NCBI GenBank assembly: GCA_963969345.1
Contig: OZ017766.1
Coordinates: 8,432,001 to 8,496,000, forward strand
Origin: Turbatrix aceti
Lineage: Eukaryota > Nematoda > Chromadorea > Rhabditida > Panagrolaimidae
DNA: 64,000 bases
Direction: 5' to 3'
Positions 21,201 through 31,190 of this stretch are shown here, in pieces. The translations under genes were made by a program, and so were the position numbers. The notes beneath the pieces were generated by a model that saw nothing but the letters and a program-made list of their open reading frames with translations, had not been told where the DNA came from and made no database searches. Position 1 is the first letter of the stretch. Each line of letters begins with the position of its first letter.

Positions 21201-24200
21201 AAAAAAACGACTAAAAAAGACTAAAAAACTAAAAATACAAAAGAAATAAAAAAAAAATACAAAAAAACTATAAAAACTAAAGAAAGAAGAAAAAAACTTT
21301 GATGACTGAAAAATTTGGAAATTCGTAAAAAAACAAAAAGATAACAAAAAATAACAAAAAAATACAAAAAAAGGAAAAAATACAAAAAACAAAAAAAACA
21401 AAAAAAAACAAAAAAAACGAAAAAAGACAAAAAAACAACAAAAAAAGACGAAAAAAACTAAAAAAAAACTAAAAAAAAACTAAAAAAAACTATAAAAACT
21501 AAAAAAAAAGAAGAAAAAAACTTTGATGACTGAAAAATTTGGACTTTGATGACTGAAAAATTGGAAATTCGTAAAAAAAACAAAAAAAGGGAAAAAAAAA
21601 CCTAAAATAAACAAAAAAAAAAAGTTTGTTGAATACAGGCAAAAAACTCACGCGAGACTTTGAAGAACCCTTCTTCTTCTTCTTCTTTCCATTCTTCTTC
21701 TTTCCCCGATGCTTCCGGGTACTCTTAGAACCCGACTTGGAACCCGACTTGGAACCCGAACGCGAACCCTTCTTCTTCTTCTTACCCCTTCCACGCTTCT
21801 TTCTGGCCGGACGTCTTGAGCTGGAGGGTGGAAAATCGACAACCACGAGTTTCACCAGGTAGACCACGAGGTAGATCCCCATAACGATGATCAAAAGAGT
21901 GACGCAGAACGAGAGCGTTGAAGACTTCTCGTTGAGTTTATCTACGTCCAGCTCAGACATTCTTTCTCACCTTTGGTTTGTTTCGTCGTCGACGATTCCG
22001 CGTCACACGGGAAACAAGCAGACGACTGAAAGAGGGACGAGAAAAAAAACACCCTTTGGGGCGGAGGGAATCATGCAAAATTGTATGCACTGATAATACC
22101 GAAAGTTAGGTTTTTCTGCGCTAATTTTTTTTAAATGAACGTTTTGGTGCGAATTTGGAAAAATTCGCGCGGGGAATCAATTATTTTCAAAGTGGAAATC
22201 ATGCAAAATTTTATGCACTGATAAACTAACAATAAAACTGCCGCAAACTAACTAAAAAAAAACTGGCTCAAATTTTGTGTGAAAACGATTTTTAACAAAA
22301 TGTATTTTTCGAACAAAAAATTTTGCTTTTTAAAAAAGTTCATTTCGATTTTTTTCGAACAAAATTTTGCCCAATTTTTTTTTGCTAAAAAATAAAACTT
22401 TTGAACAAATTTTTTGCAAAAAAAAATAAATGCACGATTTTTTTCAAAAAAAAATTTTGTTTGAATAAAAAAATTTGCTCCGAAACGAGAATTTTTTTTT
22501 GCTAAATTCCCAAAATTTTTTCGAAAGATATTTTTTAACGCTAAAATTTAATTTTTTATTTTTTTAATATTAAATTTTTAAATTTTTAAATTAATGTTTA
22601 AAAACAAAAATTCAAAAAAAGCGCATTTTTTTTAAACAAAAAATTTTTACGTAAATTTAAAAAAAAATTCGCACCATTTTTTAAATTTGCCTAAATTTTT
22701 CTAATTCTAAAAAGTCGAAAAAAAATTTTGTTAGATGAACAAAAATTGGTCCGATTTTTCAAAATTTTTTTGTGTTGAAACCAAAAATTTATTTTCGTTG
22801 CAGAACCCAGCGAAGACGATCCTCGTCGACTCGTAGAAGCGGATATCTATATCCAAGACGCGATCGACTATATCGAAGCTCAGCGCCCCCAGACGAGCCA
22901 CCAGGGACGCCCTGGCAGCGGCCAAGGGCTCGGCCACGGCCACGGCCACGGAGGAGGCTTCGTCATCGAGGAAGAGATCCTTGACAGCGACAAGCCAGGT
23001 TCGCATCCCGTCGGACCAAAACCAACACTCTCCGAACTCGAACACCAGCTTCGACCCCCACCCCCACCCCAACAGCCGACGAGCGGAGGCGGAGGCGTCT
23101 CACCGGAGCAGACGTCTCGCCTCGTTCGCACGAACGACGTCTTTCCCGGCACCGAGCCTTCCTTCGACGATCCCGATGACGCACTAACCTCGGCACCTGA
23201 GATTCAATCCATCGAAATTCCACCCGATCAAATGTCCCAGAATTCTTCTAATTTCATCGAAAATCTTCCCGAGCATCACGTTGCACCGGTGAGTATCCAA
23301 AAAATTTTTTTAAATCTTTTTTTAGGCCGCTTTGACCCTTAAAAAACTTTTTTTATCCTCTGTCATTAATTTTTTTTCGTTTCAAGACCTGTTGACTTAC
23401 TTTATTTTTCATTCATTTTTTTTTCAATTTTCGTTGTGAGATACCAATTATTATTTTTATCTTTTCCCCGACCGTAGTATTATGCTTTCAGCAGCTGCAG
23501 AGCCCGTCCTTCGGGCAGGCGGCGAAGCGCCGCAGCCTGGATAGGCCACCCCAGGCCCCGCAGCTCTGGCGGGTCAGTCCTCATCCCGATGACGTTTCCA
23601 TCAGTTCCAGTCAGGTGTGTGTTCGGTCCACTTTTTTTCTAGCCTGTTCTTTTATTTTTTTCACTAATTTTAATTTTCTCAAAAAAAATGTTCCCCAAAT
23701 AGTTTTCGCAAATTTGCCTATTTTTTAATTAGCATAATTTTTTTTTTCAACATAAAATTTCGTTTTGAGACTCCCAAAATTTTTTCCAAAAATAAATAAT
23801 TGCAAATTTCAAAAAAAAAATTCAGTGGAAATTTTCTGTTAAATTTTTTTTAATTTTTTCGCTCCAAATTTTTGTAAAACTGAAGTCGAGCAAAAATTCA
23901 TGTTTTAAAAATTTTTTGCCAATTTGAAAAAAATTCGGCTCAAAATTTTTCAAAATTAAATTTTGTTTCGAGATCACAAAAAATTCAAGTGTGTGCTATT
24001 TCAGATCCACTTTTTTTCAATACTGTTTTATCTTTTTTTTTCACTAATTTTATAATTTTAACCAGGTTTCCATAATTTTTATACGGATTTTCCAATTAAA
24101 AAAAACTTTTTTTATGGTTTCTATTACAAAAACTTTTATTTTTCCTAATATGTAATTTAGGCCCTTCGAAAGCAGAGCAGCGTCATGAGCATCATGAACG

Positions 24201-27200
24201 TAACCAGCACGCAGGAGGTACTGTTGCAGCTCACGAGCCTCGAACAACTCGCCGAGGCTCTTCGCAAGGCCGGTCTCGAGTCTACCAACTTGATTTACGG
24301 TAGGTGGTCTTGCCACGAAAATTAAAAAAGAATTTACGGTTTAAAAAAAAATAATTTTTTTTTCGTAAAATTTTTTTTTTGAGATTGTCTTGACACGAAA
24401 ATTTTTGGTGGTTATTTTTGTTCGAAAATGTGTTAAAAGTTTTTTTACAAATTTTTGAACAATTTTTTTTTGGACAGTTTTTTGCAAATTTTTATGCCAG
24501 AAAAATTTTTTTACGTTTTTTTGATTTTTTTACGGTAAATTTTTCGCTTACGGTAAATTCTTCTTTCAATTTTTTTATAGCAAAAAATTTTTGATGTCGT
24601 CCTGACACGAAAATATTTTTTTCCAGGCATCGACTACACGGCAAGCAATAAGTACCAGGGCGAAGACTCGTTCGGCGGTCTTTGCCTTCACGCGGTCGGC
24701 GAAGCCGTCGAGAATCCCTACCAGCAGGTCATCCGCATCATGGGCCGTAGCCTCGCAACCTTCGCGACATCCGGTGACATTCCAGTCTACGGCTTCGGTG
24801 ACGCGCGTACCGGTGACTGGTCCGTCTTTGCGCTCAAGGAAGACGGTCCCTGCGAATCGCTCGAGGACGTCTTGGCTGCCTACAACGACGTCACGCCGTC
24901 CATCAACCTCAGCGGACCGACAAACTTTGCGCCTCTCATCTACGAGGCTATCAGAATCTGCCAACGGGTACAGGATGTAAGTTTTCGATTTTTTGCAAAA
25001 AAAAAGGACGTGTCAGGTAATTTTGTATGGAATTTTGTCAAAAGGGGGGTTTTAGAACGAAAAGTTTTTACTATAAAATGTAGCTGCCTTTAACATACAG
25101 TAGTGGCCAAAAGTTTATGACATTGATGTTTTTTCGTTGCTACCTGAGTCAAAAGCGTGCGATCCGGTTCAAATTTTTTTTCAAAAAAGTATGCTAGTAC
25201 ACTGTTAAAATAAGCCACTTACTGTCCTTAAGCACAGTATATTTGTTACTGTAACGGACGATGACAATTTTCCTCAAAAGTCATTATTTTGTAATCAGTT
25301 CAGTTTTAATTTTTTATTACTTGGTAAAACGCTCTGTTATGCTTTTTAATTATTATTTTGTGTTTTTGAAGTGTTTAGAAGAAAAATTGTTTAAAGACCG
25401 CTCATGAACAGCGGTTGGGAACCATCGAAAGGGGCCGCCAACGAAGGGTACTGCGCGCATGCACGCAGATCAGTTTATCGTCGCAAGTTTGGCCGGCAAT
25501 TGAACAGTAAAAATCTGCAACGTTCAAAATAATTCAATCATGGACTGATATGAGTAAAAATATTAGTTTGGGGCAGATCGTGAAAGAAATTCATCTTCAA
25601 AGGTCGCCGGTCATGTCTTCGGTGTTAGACCTCAACATCATTTGCCTTACAAAAAACCCGGGATTGAGTGTGCACTGACGTGTATCGGGTAGAATATGTT
25701 TGCCAAGACAGTAGGCAGTCCAATCAAGCTATATATCGCCATATGCAACCTTCCAGTCTCTTGGAATTCTGCCTAACATTCACTTATAACGATTTGTGAA
25801 ATTCGTGTTGTATGAACGATACCGAATTCTCACAGAACCTGAGTAAAAAAAGCAAAAAGCTTCAAAATAACATACATTGGTTAAATAAAGCATGTAAAAA
25901 CAAATTTAACACAATATGGAACCAAGTGCAATTTGTTTGTACTATGATGAGATTTCCGAAATGCTATGTTTATTTGTCAAGCAAAATTCCAAGAGACTGG
26001 AGGGTTGCGTATAGCAATATAGAGCTTGATTAGATTGCGCATAGTCTTATCAAACATATTCTACCCGATACACGTCAGTACCCACTCAATCCCGGGTTTT
26101 TCGTAAGACAAATGATGTTGGGGTCTAACATCGAAGACATGACCGACGACCTTTGAAGATGAATTTCTTTCACGATCTGCCCTAAACTAATATTTTTACT
26201 TTTCCTAGTCCATGATTGAACTTTTTTGAGTGTTGCAGATTTTTACTGTTCCATTGCCGGCCAAATTTGCGACGATAAACTGACCCGCGCGCATGCGCGC
26301 AGTACCCTTCGTTGGCGGCCCCTTTCGAGGGCTCCCAAACGCTGTTCATGAGCGGTCTTTGAACAATCTTTCTTCTAAACACTTTGGAAACACAAAATAA
26401 TAATTAAGAAGCATAACAGAGCGTTTTACCAAGTAATAAAAAATTAAAACTGAACTGATTACAAAATAATGACTTTTGAGGAAAATTGTCATCGTCCGTT
26501 ACGGTAACCAATATACTGTGCCCAAGGACAGTAAGTGGCTTATTTTAACAGTGTACTAGCATACTTTTTTGAAAAAAAATTTGAACCGGATAGCACGCTT
26601 TTGACTCAGGTAGCAGCGAAAAAACATCAATGTCATAAACTTTTGGCCACTACTGTAATTTGGCGGAGTTACGGTAGTCAAAAATCGTGTTTTTGTCATT
26701 TTGGACGATTTTTGGAACGTTATAACTAAAAAAATACGGTATTTCAAAAGTCAGGGTACAAACTGATCAACGTGATTTTTGATGGAATCTGAGAAAAATA
26801 TAAAAATATTGGGTTATCACCTTGAAAAATGCCGAAACAAAAGTTGTCATTTTCGCACTTTTTTAAATGCGATTTTCGGTATTTTTCAAGGTGATAACAC
26901 AAAATTTTTATATTTTTCTCAGATTCTCCATCAAAAATTACGTCGATCAATTTGTACCCTGATTTCGGAAACACCGTAGTTTTTTAGTTACAACGTTCCA
27001 AAAATTGTAAAAAATGGCAAAAACGCGATTTTCGACGACCGTAACTCTGCCAAATCATGTCTCCGGCAGCTACATTTTACAGTACATAAAAACTTTTCGT
27101 TCTAAAACCTAACTTTTGACAAAATTCCATAAAAAATTCGAAAACTAACTTTTTTTTAATTTTCCACTCGAGACCCACCCAATCCGTTACAGTACCACAT

Positions 27201-27528
27201 CCTGGTCATCATCGCCGACGGCCAGGTAACGAACGAGCGGGCAACGCGTAAGGCTATCTGCCACGCGTGCAAGTATCCACTCTCCATCATCGTCGTGGGT
27301 GTCGGCGATGGTCCATGGGATATGATGCGTGTCTTCGACGAATCCTTACCCAAACGACCGTGGGATAATTTTCATTTTATCGAATTCCGTCAACTCATCA
27401 AGATTGGTCGCAAGGCTGCTAAGCCGGCATTTTCACATGATCCGGAGCTTGCATTTGCGGTATCCGCGCTTCTCGAAATCCCGGATCAGTACGCAACTAT
27501 CCGACGACTCGGGCTTATTCGACGCTGA
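15236..27528 (+). CDS. Atypical copine (CPNA-like) with N-terminal membrane anchor
   Basis: Exons are 15236-15669, 15735-16103, 17097-18820, 22804-23288, 23492-23614, 24161-24299, 24627-24976 and 27193-27528; all junction phases agree, giving 1319 residues. A transmembrane helix (about 26-48) near the N-terminus replaces the C2 domains of ordinary copines. A long Pro/Gln-rich low-complexity region follows (about 268-842) with repeated PGEVNIP-like units. The C-terminal ~240 residues form the copine von Willebrand A-like domain: [12 protein letters not shown] (MIDAS-type Asp/Thr/Ser), [31 protein letters not shown] and [14 protein letters not shown]. Nematode CPNA proteins with this layout act at muscle integrin adhesion sites; that role here is by analogy. 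Introns hold many transposons and one nested gene. The alternative is two genes, split at the 4-kb intron 18821-22803; the phase fit favours one. Confidence 0.82.
16345..16760. mobile_element. Fold-back (PAL) element, copy 1, in copine intron 2
   Basis: A long imperfect palindrome: GTTACGGTAGCC...TTGCCTTTTTTGACG in the left arm is mirrored by CGTCAAAAATGGCAAAAATG in the right arm. The centre has the shared CACCTTGAAAAATGCCGAAA / TTTTCGGCATTTTTCAAGGT pair. Ends are less well kept than in other copies. Confidence 0.75.
18880..20325. mobile_element. Two adjacent PAL fold-back elements (copies 2a and 2b)
   Basis: Copy 2a runs from about 18885 to 19860 and is interrupted by a hAT-like element at 19201-19802; its right arm is truncated. 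Copy 2b, about 19870-20325, is complete to ACAGTAAAAACTTTTTGACA. Both show the family centre GGTTATCACCTT...AAGGTGATAAACC and arms with GTTACGGTAATCAAAA-type sequence. They lie in copine intron 3, upstream (on the plus strand) of the nested minus-strand gene. Confidence 0.75.
19201..19802. mobile_element. 602-bp hAT-like non-autonomous element nested in a PAL element
   Basis: Perfect 12-bp terminal inverted repeats, CAAGGTGTTGCA at 19201-19212 and TGCAACACCTTG at 19791-19802, are flanked by perfect 8-bp duplications TTTTCAAG (19193-19200 and 19803-19810). Removing the element and one duplication restores the uninterrupted PAL centre. The CAAGG start and 8-bp duplication fit hAT. The interior is GC-richer than its surroundings and has no transposase ORF. 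Confidence 0.88.
20344..21960 (-). CDS. Small single-pass membrane protein nested in copine intron
   Basis: Exons are 21960-21652 and 20847-20344, giving 270 residues, entirely inside copine intron 3 on the opposite strand. A short N-terminus is followed by a strong transmembrane helix (about 17-42). A very basic cytosolic stretch comes next, with [12 protein letters not shown] repeats and KKKKK runs. The second exon starts [11 protein letters not shown], then is Pro/Thr-rich and ends with repeated [17 protein letters not shown] units. I do not recognise the family. The 804-bp intron is a tandem array of the second exon's own acceptor region (see findings). A weaker possibility is that only one exon is used. 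Confidence 0.65.
20848..21651 (-). repeat. Tandem array of a 3' splice-site cassette in the nested gene's intron
   Basis: On the minus strand the true exon 2 begins after AATTTTTCAG with TCATCAAAGTCC. The same block, ACGAATTTCCAATTTTTCAG followed by TCATCAAAG, or a close variant, recurs around 21058-21125, 21298-21330 and twice at about 21520-21572. Purine-rich A(n)C tracts (T/G on the coding strand) separate the copies. Confidence 0.75.
22804..23288 (+). other. Copine exon 4 (His/Gly-rich linker)
   Basis: This exon joins at phase 1 after 18820 and encodes an acidic start ([20 protein letters not shown]), a GHGHGHGGG stretch and a Pro-rich run ([15 protein letters not shown]). Its donor is GTGAGT at 23289. 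It is listed separately because it is the first exon after the 4-kb intron and therefore the point where a two-gene model would split. No initiator ATG with a good context lies at its 5' end. Confidence 0.6.
25010..27145. mobile_element. PAL fold-back element, copy 3, split by a Tc1/mariner-type element
   Basis: The left part (GTCAAAAGGGGGGTTTTAGA...AAATGTAGCTGCC) and the right part (AGCTACATTTTACAG...AACCTAACTTTTGAC) are inverted copies, with the family centre at about 26815-26900. A 1558-bp TA-flanked element sits in the left arm at 25098. The host is copine intron 7 (24977-27192). Confidence 0.8.
25098..26655. mobile_element. 1558-bp Tc1/mariner-type fold-back transposon
   Basis: Ends are CAGTAGTGGCCAAAAGTTTA and its inverted copy TAAACTTTTGGCCACTACTG, each next to a TA dinucleotide (25096-25097 and 26656-26657). 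This is the signature of Tc1/mariner elements. The inverted arms are unusually long, about 680 bp each: for example ACCGCTCATGAACAGCG near 25397 is mirrored near 26340. A short unique centre lies at about 25790-25970. No intact transposase is encoded. Confidence 0.85.
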
Positions 27529-28186
27529 TCGACGAAAATGAGATCACATTTTTTTTTTATGCCCCTACGCTTGCCGATTGCTAGGCACACACCTGTTTAA
27601 CCTCCTCCCCTCCCCATGACAGCATGAGATCGTAGAAACAAAACGCTATCGAGTGAATCAAGAAAAAATTATTGCAAATAAATGAATTTTGAAAAAATCG
27701 CGTCGAGATCCACAAAAAAAAACTGATTTTCGTGCTAAGACCCATTGAAGATTCAGAATTCGTGTTGAGACCAAAATTCGTGTTGAAGTGCATTTTTTCA
27801 AATCAAAAAGACAATTTTGAAAAATTCGCGTCGAGACCCACAAAAAAAATTTCGTTCAAGATGAATCAGAATTCGTGTTCAAGTAAAAAAGTAAATTTTT
27901 ACCATGCCTTTTTTTCGCGTCGAGACAAAAAAATTTCACGCCGAGAAAAAGAGCAAAAACAATGTGTTTTTTTGAAAAATCAAATCAGAACCCAAACAAC
28001 AATTTTCGTGCTAAGACCCAATGAATAATCAGACACAGTACCTTGTTTTCGTGTCGAGACCCACAAAAAACGAATATCGTTTTAAGACCCGTTAAAAAAT
28101 CAGAATTCGTGTCGATAAACATCGCTTCCATATTTTCGCCTCAAGATCCAAACTTTCTTTACCTACCACTACAAAAAACTCAAAAA
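27529..28186. repeat. Convergent spacer with interspersed TTCGTGTCGAGACCC-type motif
   Basis: The spacer between the copine stop and the mL42 stop holds more than ten degenerate copies of a 15-17 bp motif (TCGCGTCGAGACCCA, TTCGTGCTAAGACCCA, TTCGTGTTGAGACCA and similar) at irregular 30-70 bp spacing. An AATAAA for the copine transcript lies near 27677. No gene is seen. Confidence 0.6.
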
Positions 28187-28555
28187 TTACGATGACTCTT
28201 CACTCTTCGTTCTTCTGTTCGGCACAGGTGCAGCGGTGGCATAAAGCTTGTCTTCACGGGTCCTGGTCTTGAATTCGGTCTTTCCGGTGTACAGCATGTT
28301 GCGCAGAGTCGAATCACGGGGGCCATCCTGGCTGAAGATGCGTTCGGCTTGCTTCCGGTATCCGTCAGCGTTGCGGAGAGCTTCTCGCTGGTTTTCGACG
28401 TCAATTTGGTCTATCGGTCTCGAGTGTTCGTAGGGAAATGGCTTTTCCTCGTGCCAGGCAGCCACGATGCCGTTCTTGAGAGTGACGGTCAGGCTTCGGC
28501 GCTGGATGAGACCGGAAACCGTGGGCAGAGGTCGGGAGAGGCTTTTTGCGAGCAT
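28187..28555 (-). CDS. mrpl-42: Mitochondrial ribosomal protein L42 (mL42)
   Basis: Single exon in this model, 122 residues. The N-terminus (MLAKSLSRPLPTVSGLIQRR) is basic and Ser-rich, as expected for a mitochondrial presequence. The core IVAAWHEEKPFPYEHSRPID matches the PYEHTKPI block that marks mL42, a protein of the large mitoribosomal subunit, and LRNMLYTGKTEFKTRTREDK matches the family's C-terminal region. The start at 28555 was chosen because the longer open frame upstream is not presequence-like and because TTTTGTATTCCAG sits directly before this ATG, a plausible trans-splice acceptor. It is divergent from the acidic-protein gene and convergent with the copine. Confidence 0.85.
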   Translation of the reverse strand: MLAKSLSRPLPTVSGLIQRRSLTVTLKNGIVAAWHEEKPFPYEHSRPIDQIDVENQREALRNADGYRKQAERIFSQDGPRDSTLRNMLYTGKTEFKTRTREDKLYATAAPVPNRRTKSEESS

Positions 28556-28941
28556 CTGGAATACAAAATGGACGTAAACATCTTTCGTGAAAGAAAACAA
28601 AATTGGTCGTTTGAAAGGAAAATGCGTGCCAAAATTCAAAAAAGAATAAAACAAATTCGCGCTGACGTTAAACAAGTGTAGCGAGCTGCAAGAACGACCT
28701 GGATGACCGTTGGCAACTGACCAGAGCGGCATTCTGCATTTGTAACACATCTTAGCATCCGAAAACGAGATCCAAAACATAAAAACTGCGAAAAACACTG
28801 AAAAAGTAACAATTTCCACGCACGTTGCGTGCATCTTAAATTTTCGTGGCAGGAGCACCAAAAACTATCTAAACTTGCAAAACGCGAATTTTTTCTCTGC
28901 AATCCATCTTTGTGCCGTTTTCTACCTGATTATCTGTCGAT
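28556..28941. promoter_or_regulatory. Divergent promoter region of mL42 and the acidic-protein gene
   Basis: This 386-bp spacer separates the two start codons. No specific sites are recognised. Confidence 0.4.
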
Positions 28942-30449
28942 ATGGATAAGAAAGACGTGAAGGTTGACACAAAGAGTATTCAGTTCATCGAATTACTTGA
29001 CGACGATCATCCCTACGATCGCGACAACGTGCTGAGCTACACCAACCTTCTTGAACTCAACCTTTCCATCGCCTGCAACCGTGAAAATGCGTGTAATCGT
29101 GTTGGTATTGACGGTGGTGGACAGGGGCAGGTGCCGGATGTTCCTCGGGAGCTGGTGCCTTCATCGTCACCGCCAATAGAGCCTCAGGAAGAATTTGTGA
29201 GTTAACTGTTTGGAAGTTTTTATTTAAATAAAAAATGAAATTTTTTAAAAGGTGGGTTTTACGATGAAAAATATTTACCATAAAATATAAGTGCATGAAA
29301 CATCATCTGGCAGAGTTACGATTGCCTGAAATCGCTTTTTGCAATTTTTTGACGATTTTTGTTACTTTATGGCTAAAAAAACGGTATTTCCAAAGTCAGG
29401 GTACAAACTGATCAACGTGATTTTTGATGGAGAATCTGAGAAAAATATAAAAATATTGGGTTATCACCTTAAAAAATGCCGAAACAAAAGTTGTCATTTT
29501 CGCACTTTTTAAATGCGATTTTCGGCATTTTTAAGGTGATAACCTTATATTTTTATATTTTTCTCAGATTCCATCAAAAATCACGTTGATCAATTTGTAC
29601 ACTGACTTTGGAAATGCCGTAGTTTTTTAGCTACAACGTTCCAAAAATCGTCAGAAATAGCAAAAATGCGATTTCCAGCGATCGTAATTCTCTCAGTTTA
29701 TGTTTCAGGCAGCTACATTTTACAGTAAATACTTTTCGTTCTAAAACCCACTTTTTGACAAAATTTTGTTACTATTTTTGAAAATGTTACCTGACACGTA
29801 TTTTTTTCAGGAGAACGAGTTTTTCGTGCAACAACCTGAGCCTACACCGATTGTCTACGATCCAACAACCGCAACCTGGTACATCCAGCAGCAGACTTAT
29901 ACCACTTCTAATACGCCGACCGTTGATGAGTACGATGAGTACAGCGAAGACGAAAAAGAAGAATTTGACGAACAAGAGGTCGCTCAAGGTATGGTCATTG
30001 AACTGAATCAGGGTGAAGAGGATGGCTTCTCCGAGGATGGCATTTGTCGTGATGACCTGCCCTGTGAGTGCTCTTCCTGCGCCCTGGGTGAATCGGGTTC
30101 CATGTTCTATGGTGAGACATTTATGGACGTCGACAACGACCCTGACTACCAAGAAATCGATCGTAACGATTTCCTCGACGAACCCGAAGAAAAAATCGAC
30201 GATGTCGGAAATGCCAATTTTTTCTCCGCTGTCGACCAGATTGAAAAATTTCTGGACAATGAAAAATTCTTCGAAGACATTTTGGGTCCTGCTTGGAGAC
30301 AGAGCAGGGAGCCAAGTGATTTTTGCTTCCCTACGAAATCTGTGATCCGGAGTTTTCAAATGTCAGATGTCGAAGCGGTTGAGCTGTTTCGCAGCGATCG
30401 TAGCTGTCGTCTTCGACCTGATTGTGTCGTAAAAGTTGAGTTTAACTGA
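28942..30449 (+). CDS. Acidic protein of unknown function
   Basis: Exons are 28942-29196 and 29811-30449, giving 297 residues. The intron (614 bp) is almost filled by PAL copy 4. The protein is strongly acidic in its middle (DEYDEYSEDEKEEFDEQE) and has a short Cys cluster (DDLPCECSSC) too irregular to call a zinc finger. There is no signal peptide or membrane helix. A hydrophobic/acidic segment, AVDQIEKFLDNEKFFEDILG, looks helical. I do not recognise a family. Intrinsic disorder and a nuclear or scaffold role are possible but not shown. Confidence 0.75.
29235..29765. mobile_element. PAL fold-back element, copy 4
   Basis: The copy runs from AAAGGTGGGTTTTACGATG to TAAAACCCACTTTTTGACA, with the GGGTTATCACCTT / AAGGTGATAACC centre at about 29458-29545. 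It occupies nearly all of the intron of the acidic-protein gene. Confidence 0.8.
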
Positions 30450-30499
30450 TTTGGTTGGTTATTTTTTTTGGGAGTTTTTGGTTTTATAAAAATATTATA

Positions 30500-30870
30500 A
30501 TTTTTCGGTAGATGAGCCTATTTCGCTTCGAGAGTCCCCAACTACTGTAATGTCAACGAAGGAACTCTTACCACGATTTTGACGAGAAGTGAGGTAATTG
30601 CATGTACTCCCGCGACGACAGTTATGTACGGTAGCTGAGTTGGTTTCGTCGACGGAAGCAGCAACGACTACCGTACCCCCGACCCCCGAAGATACGACAA
30701 GTTCTCCTACAACGACGGTGCTACCACCAACTTTCATAGCCATGGTTTGTTTGGCCTAAAAACTGAAAAATGTCTGAAAAGTAACAAAAATATGATTTTA
30801 GACATGCAACAATTTTTGATATCGTTACGAGACCGTAAATATCGTATTTATTCGGGTTTACCTAATTTCA
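30500..30870 (+). pseudogene. Decayed copy of exons 2-3 of the mucin-like gene
   Basis: GTCGACGGAAGCAGC...CCCGAAGATACGACAAGTTC, the block TGGTTTGTTTGGCCTAAAAA and a following GATTTTAGACATGCAAC acceptor match gene positions about 31960-32220, across the exon 2/intron/exon 3 boundary. The copy carries in-frame stops (for example in the stretch matching VTVTEPVSTTE) and lacks exon 1 and a start. It lies directly upstream of the intact gene, so it is a partial tandem duplicate. Confidence 0.75.
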
Positions 30871-31190
30871 AACTGGTGTGTTCATTTTTGTTGATTTGTA
30901 TGTTCCGAGGTTGGTTTTATAAACCGTGCATCTCAAAAATGCGTTTAACTGCGAAAAAAACAAAAATCTAGTGCTAAAAAATGTGTGATAATAGTTTTCA
31001 CAACAATTGTGGCTTTTGGCGACGCATGCATTCATGCGTGATCGATGTGGATTGTGGATAGATGCGTGTCCCCCCGCCCTAGCGCCGGAAATCAAGCTAT
31101 GAACAGTTCCAACAACATCCGCCCCGGAATCGAACGATCACGGATAACAGGAGTTTTCCGTGATCGTTCCCGGTTGTTCACAATCTCACG

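Noticed and set aside
20870..21600. Phe-rich minus-strand open frames such as 21015-21401 and 21221-21430
   Set aside because: They are translations of A-rich intron repeats with no codon structure; the splice model explains the region.
22731..23223. Minus-strand open frames over the fourth copine exon
   Set aside because: They are shadows of a GC-rich coding exon whose plus-strand frame joins in phase with its neighbours.
24575..24964. Minus-strand open frame of 129 residues
   Set aside because: Antisense to the vWA-coding exon; the plus strand carries the recognisable copine motifs.
25550..25690. Transposase fragment ([20 protein letters not shown]) in the Tc1-type element
   Set aside because: The frame is short, interrupted and not clearly similar to a Tc1 transposase domain, so no coding call is made.
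28556..28902. N-terminal extension of mL42 (Phe/Cys-rich residues)
   Set aside because: It is not presequence-like or similar to mL42, and an acceptor lies directly before the inner ATG.
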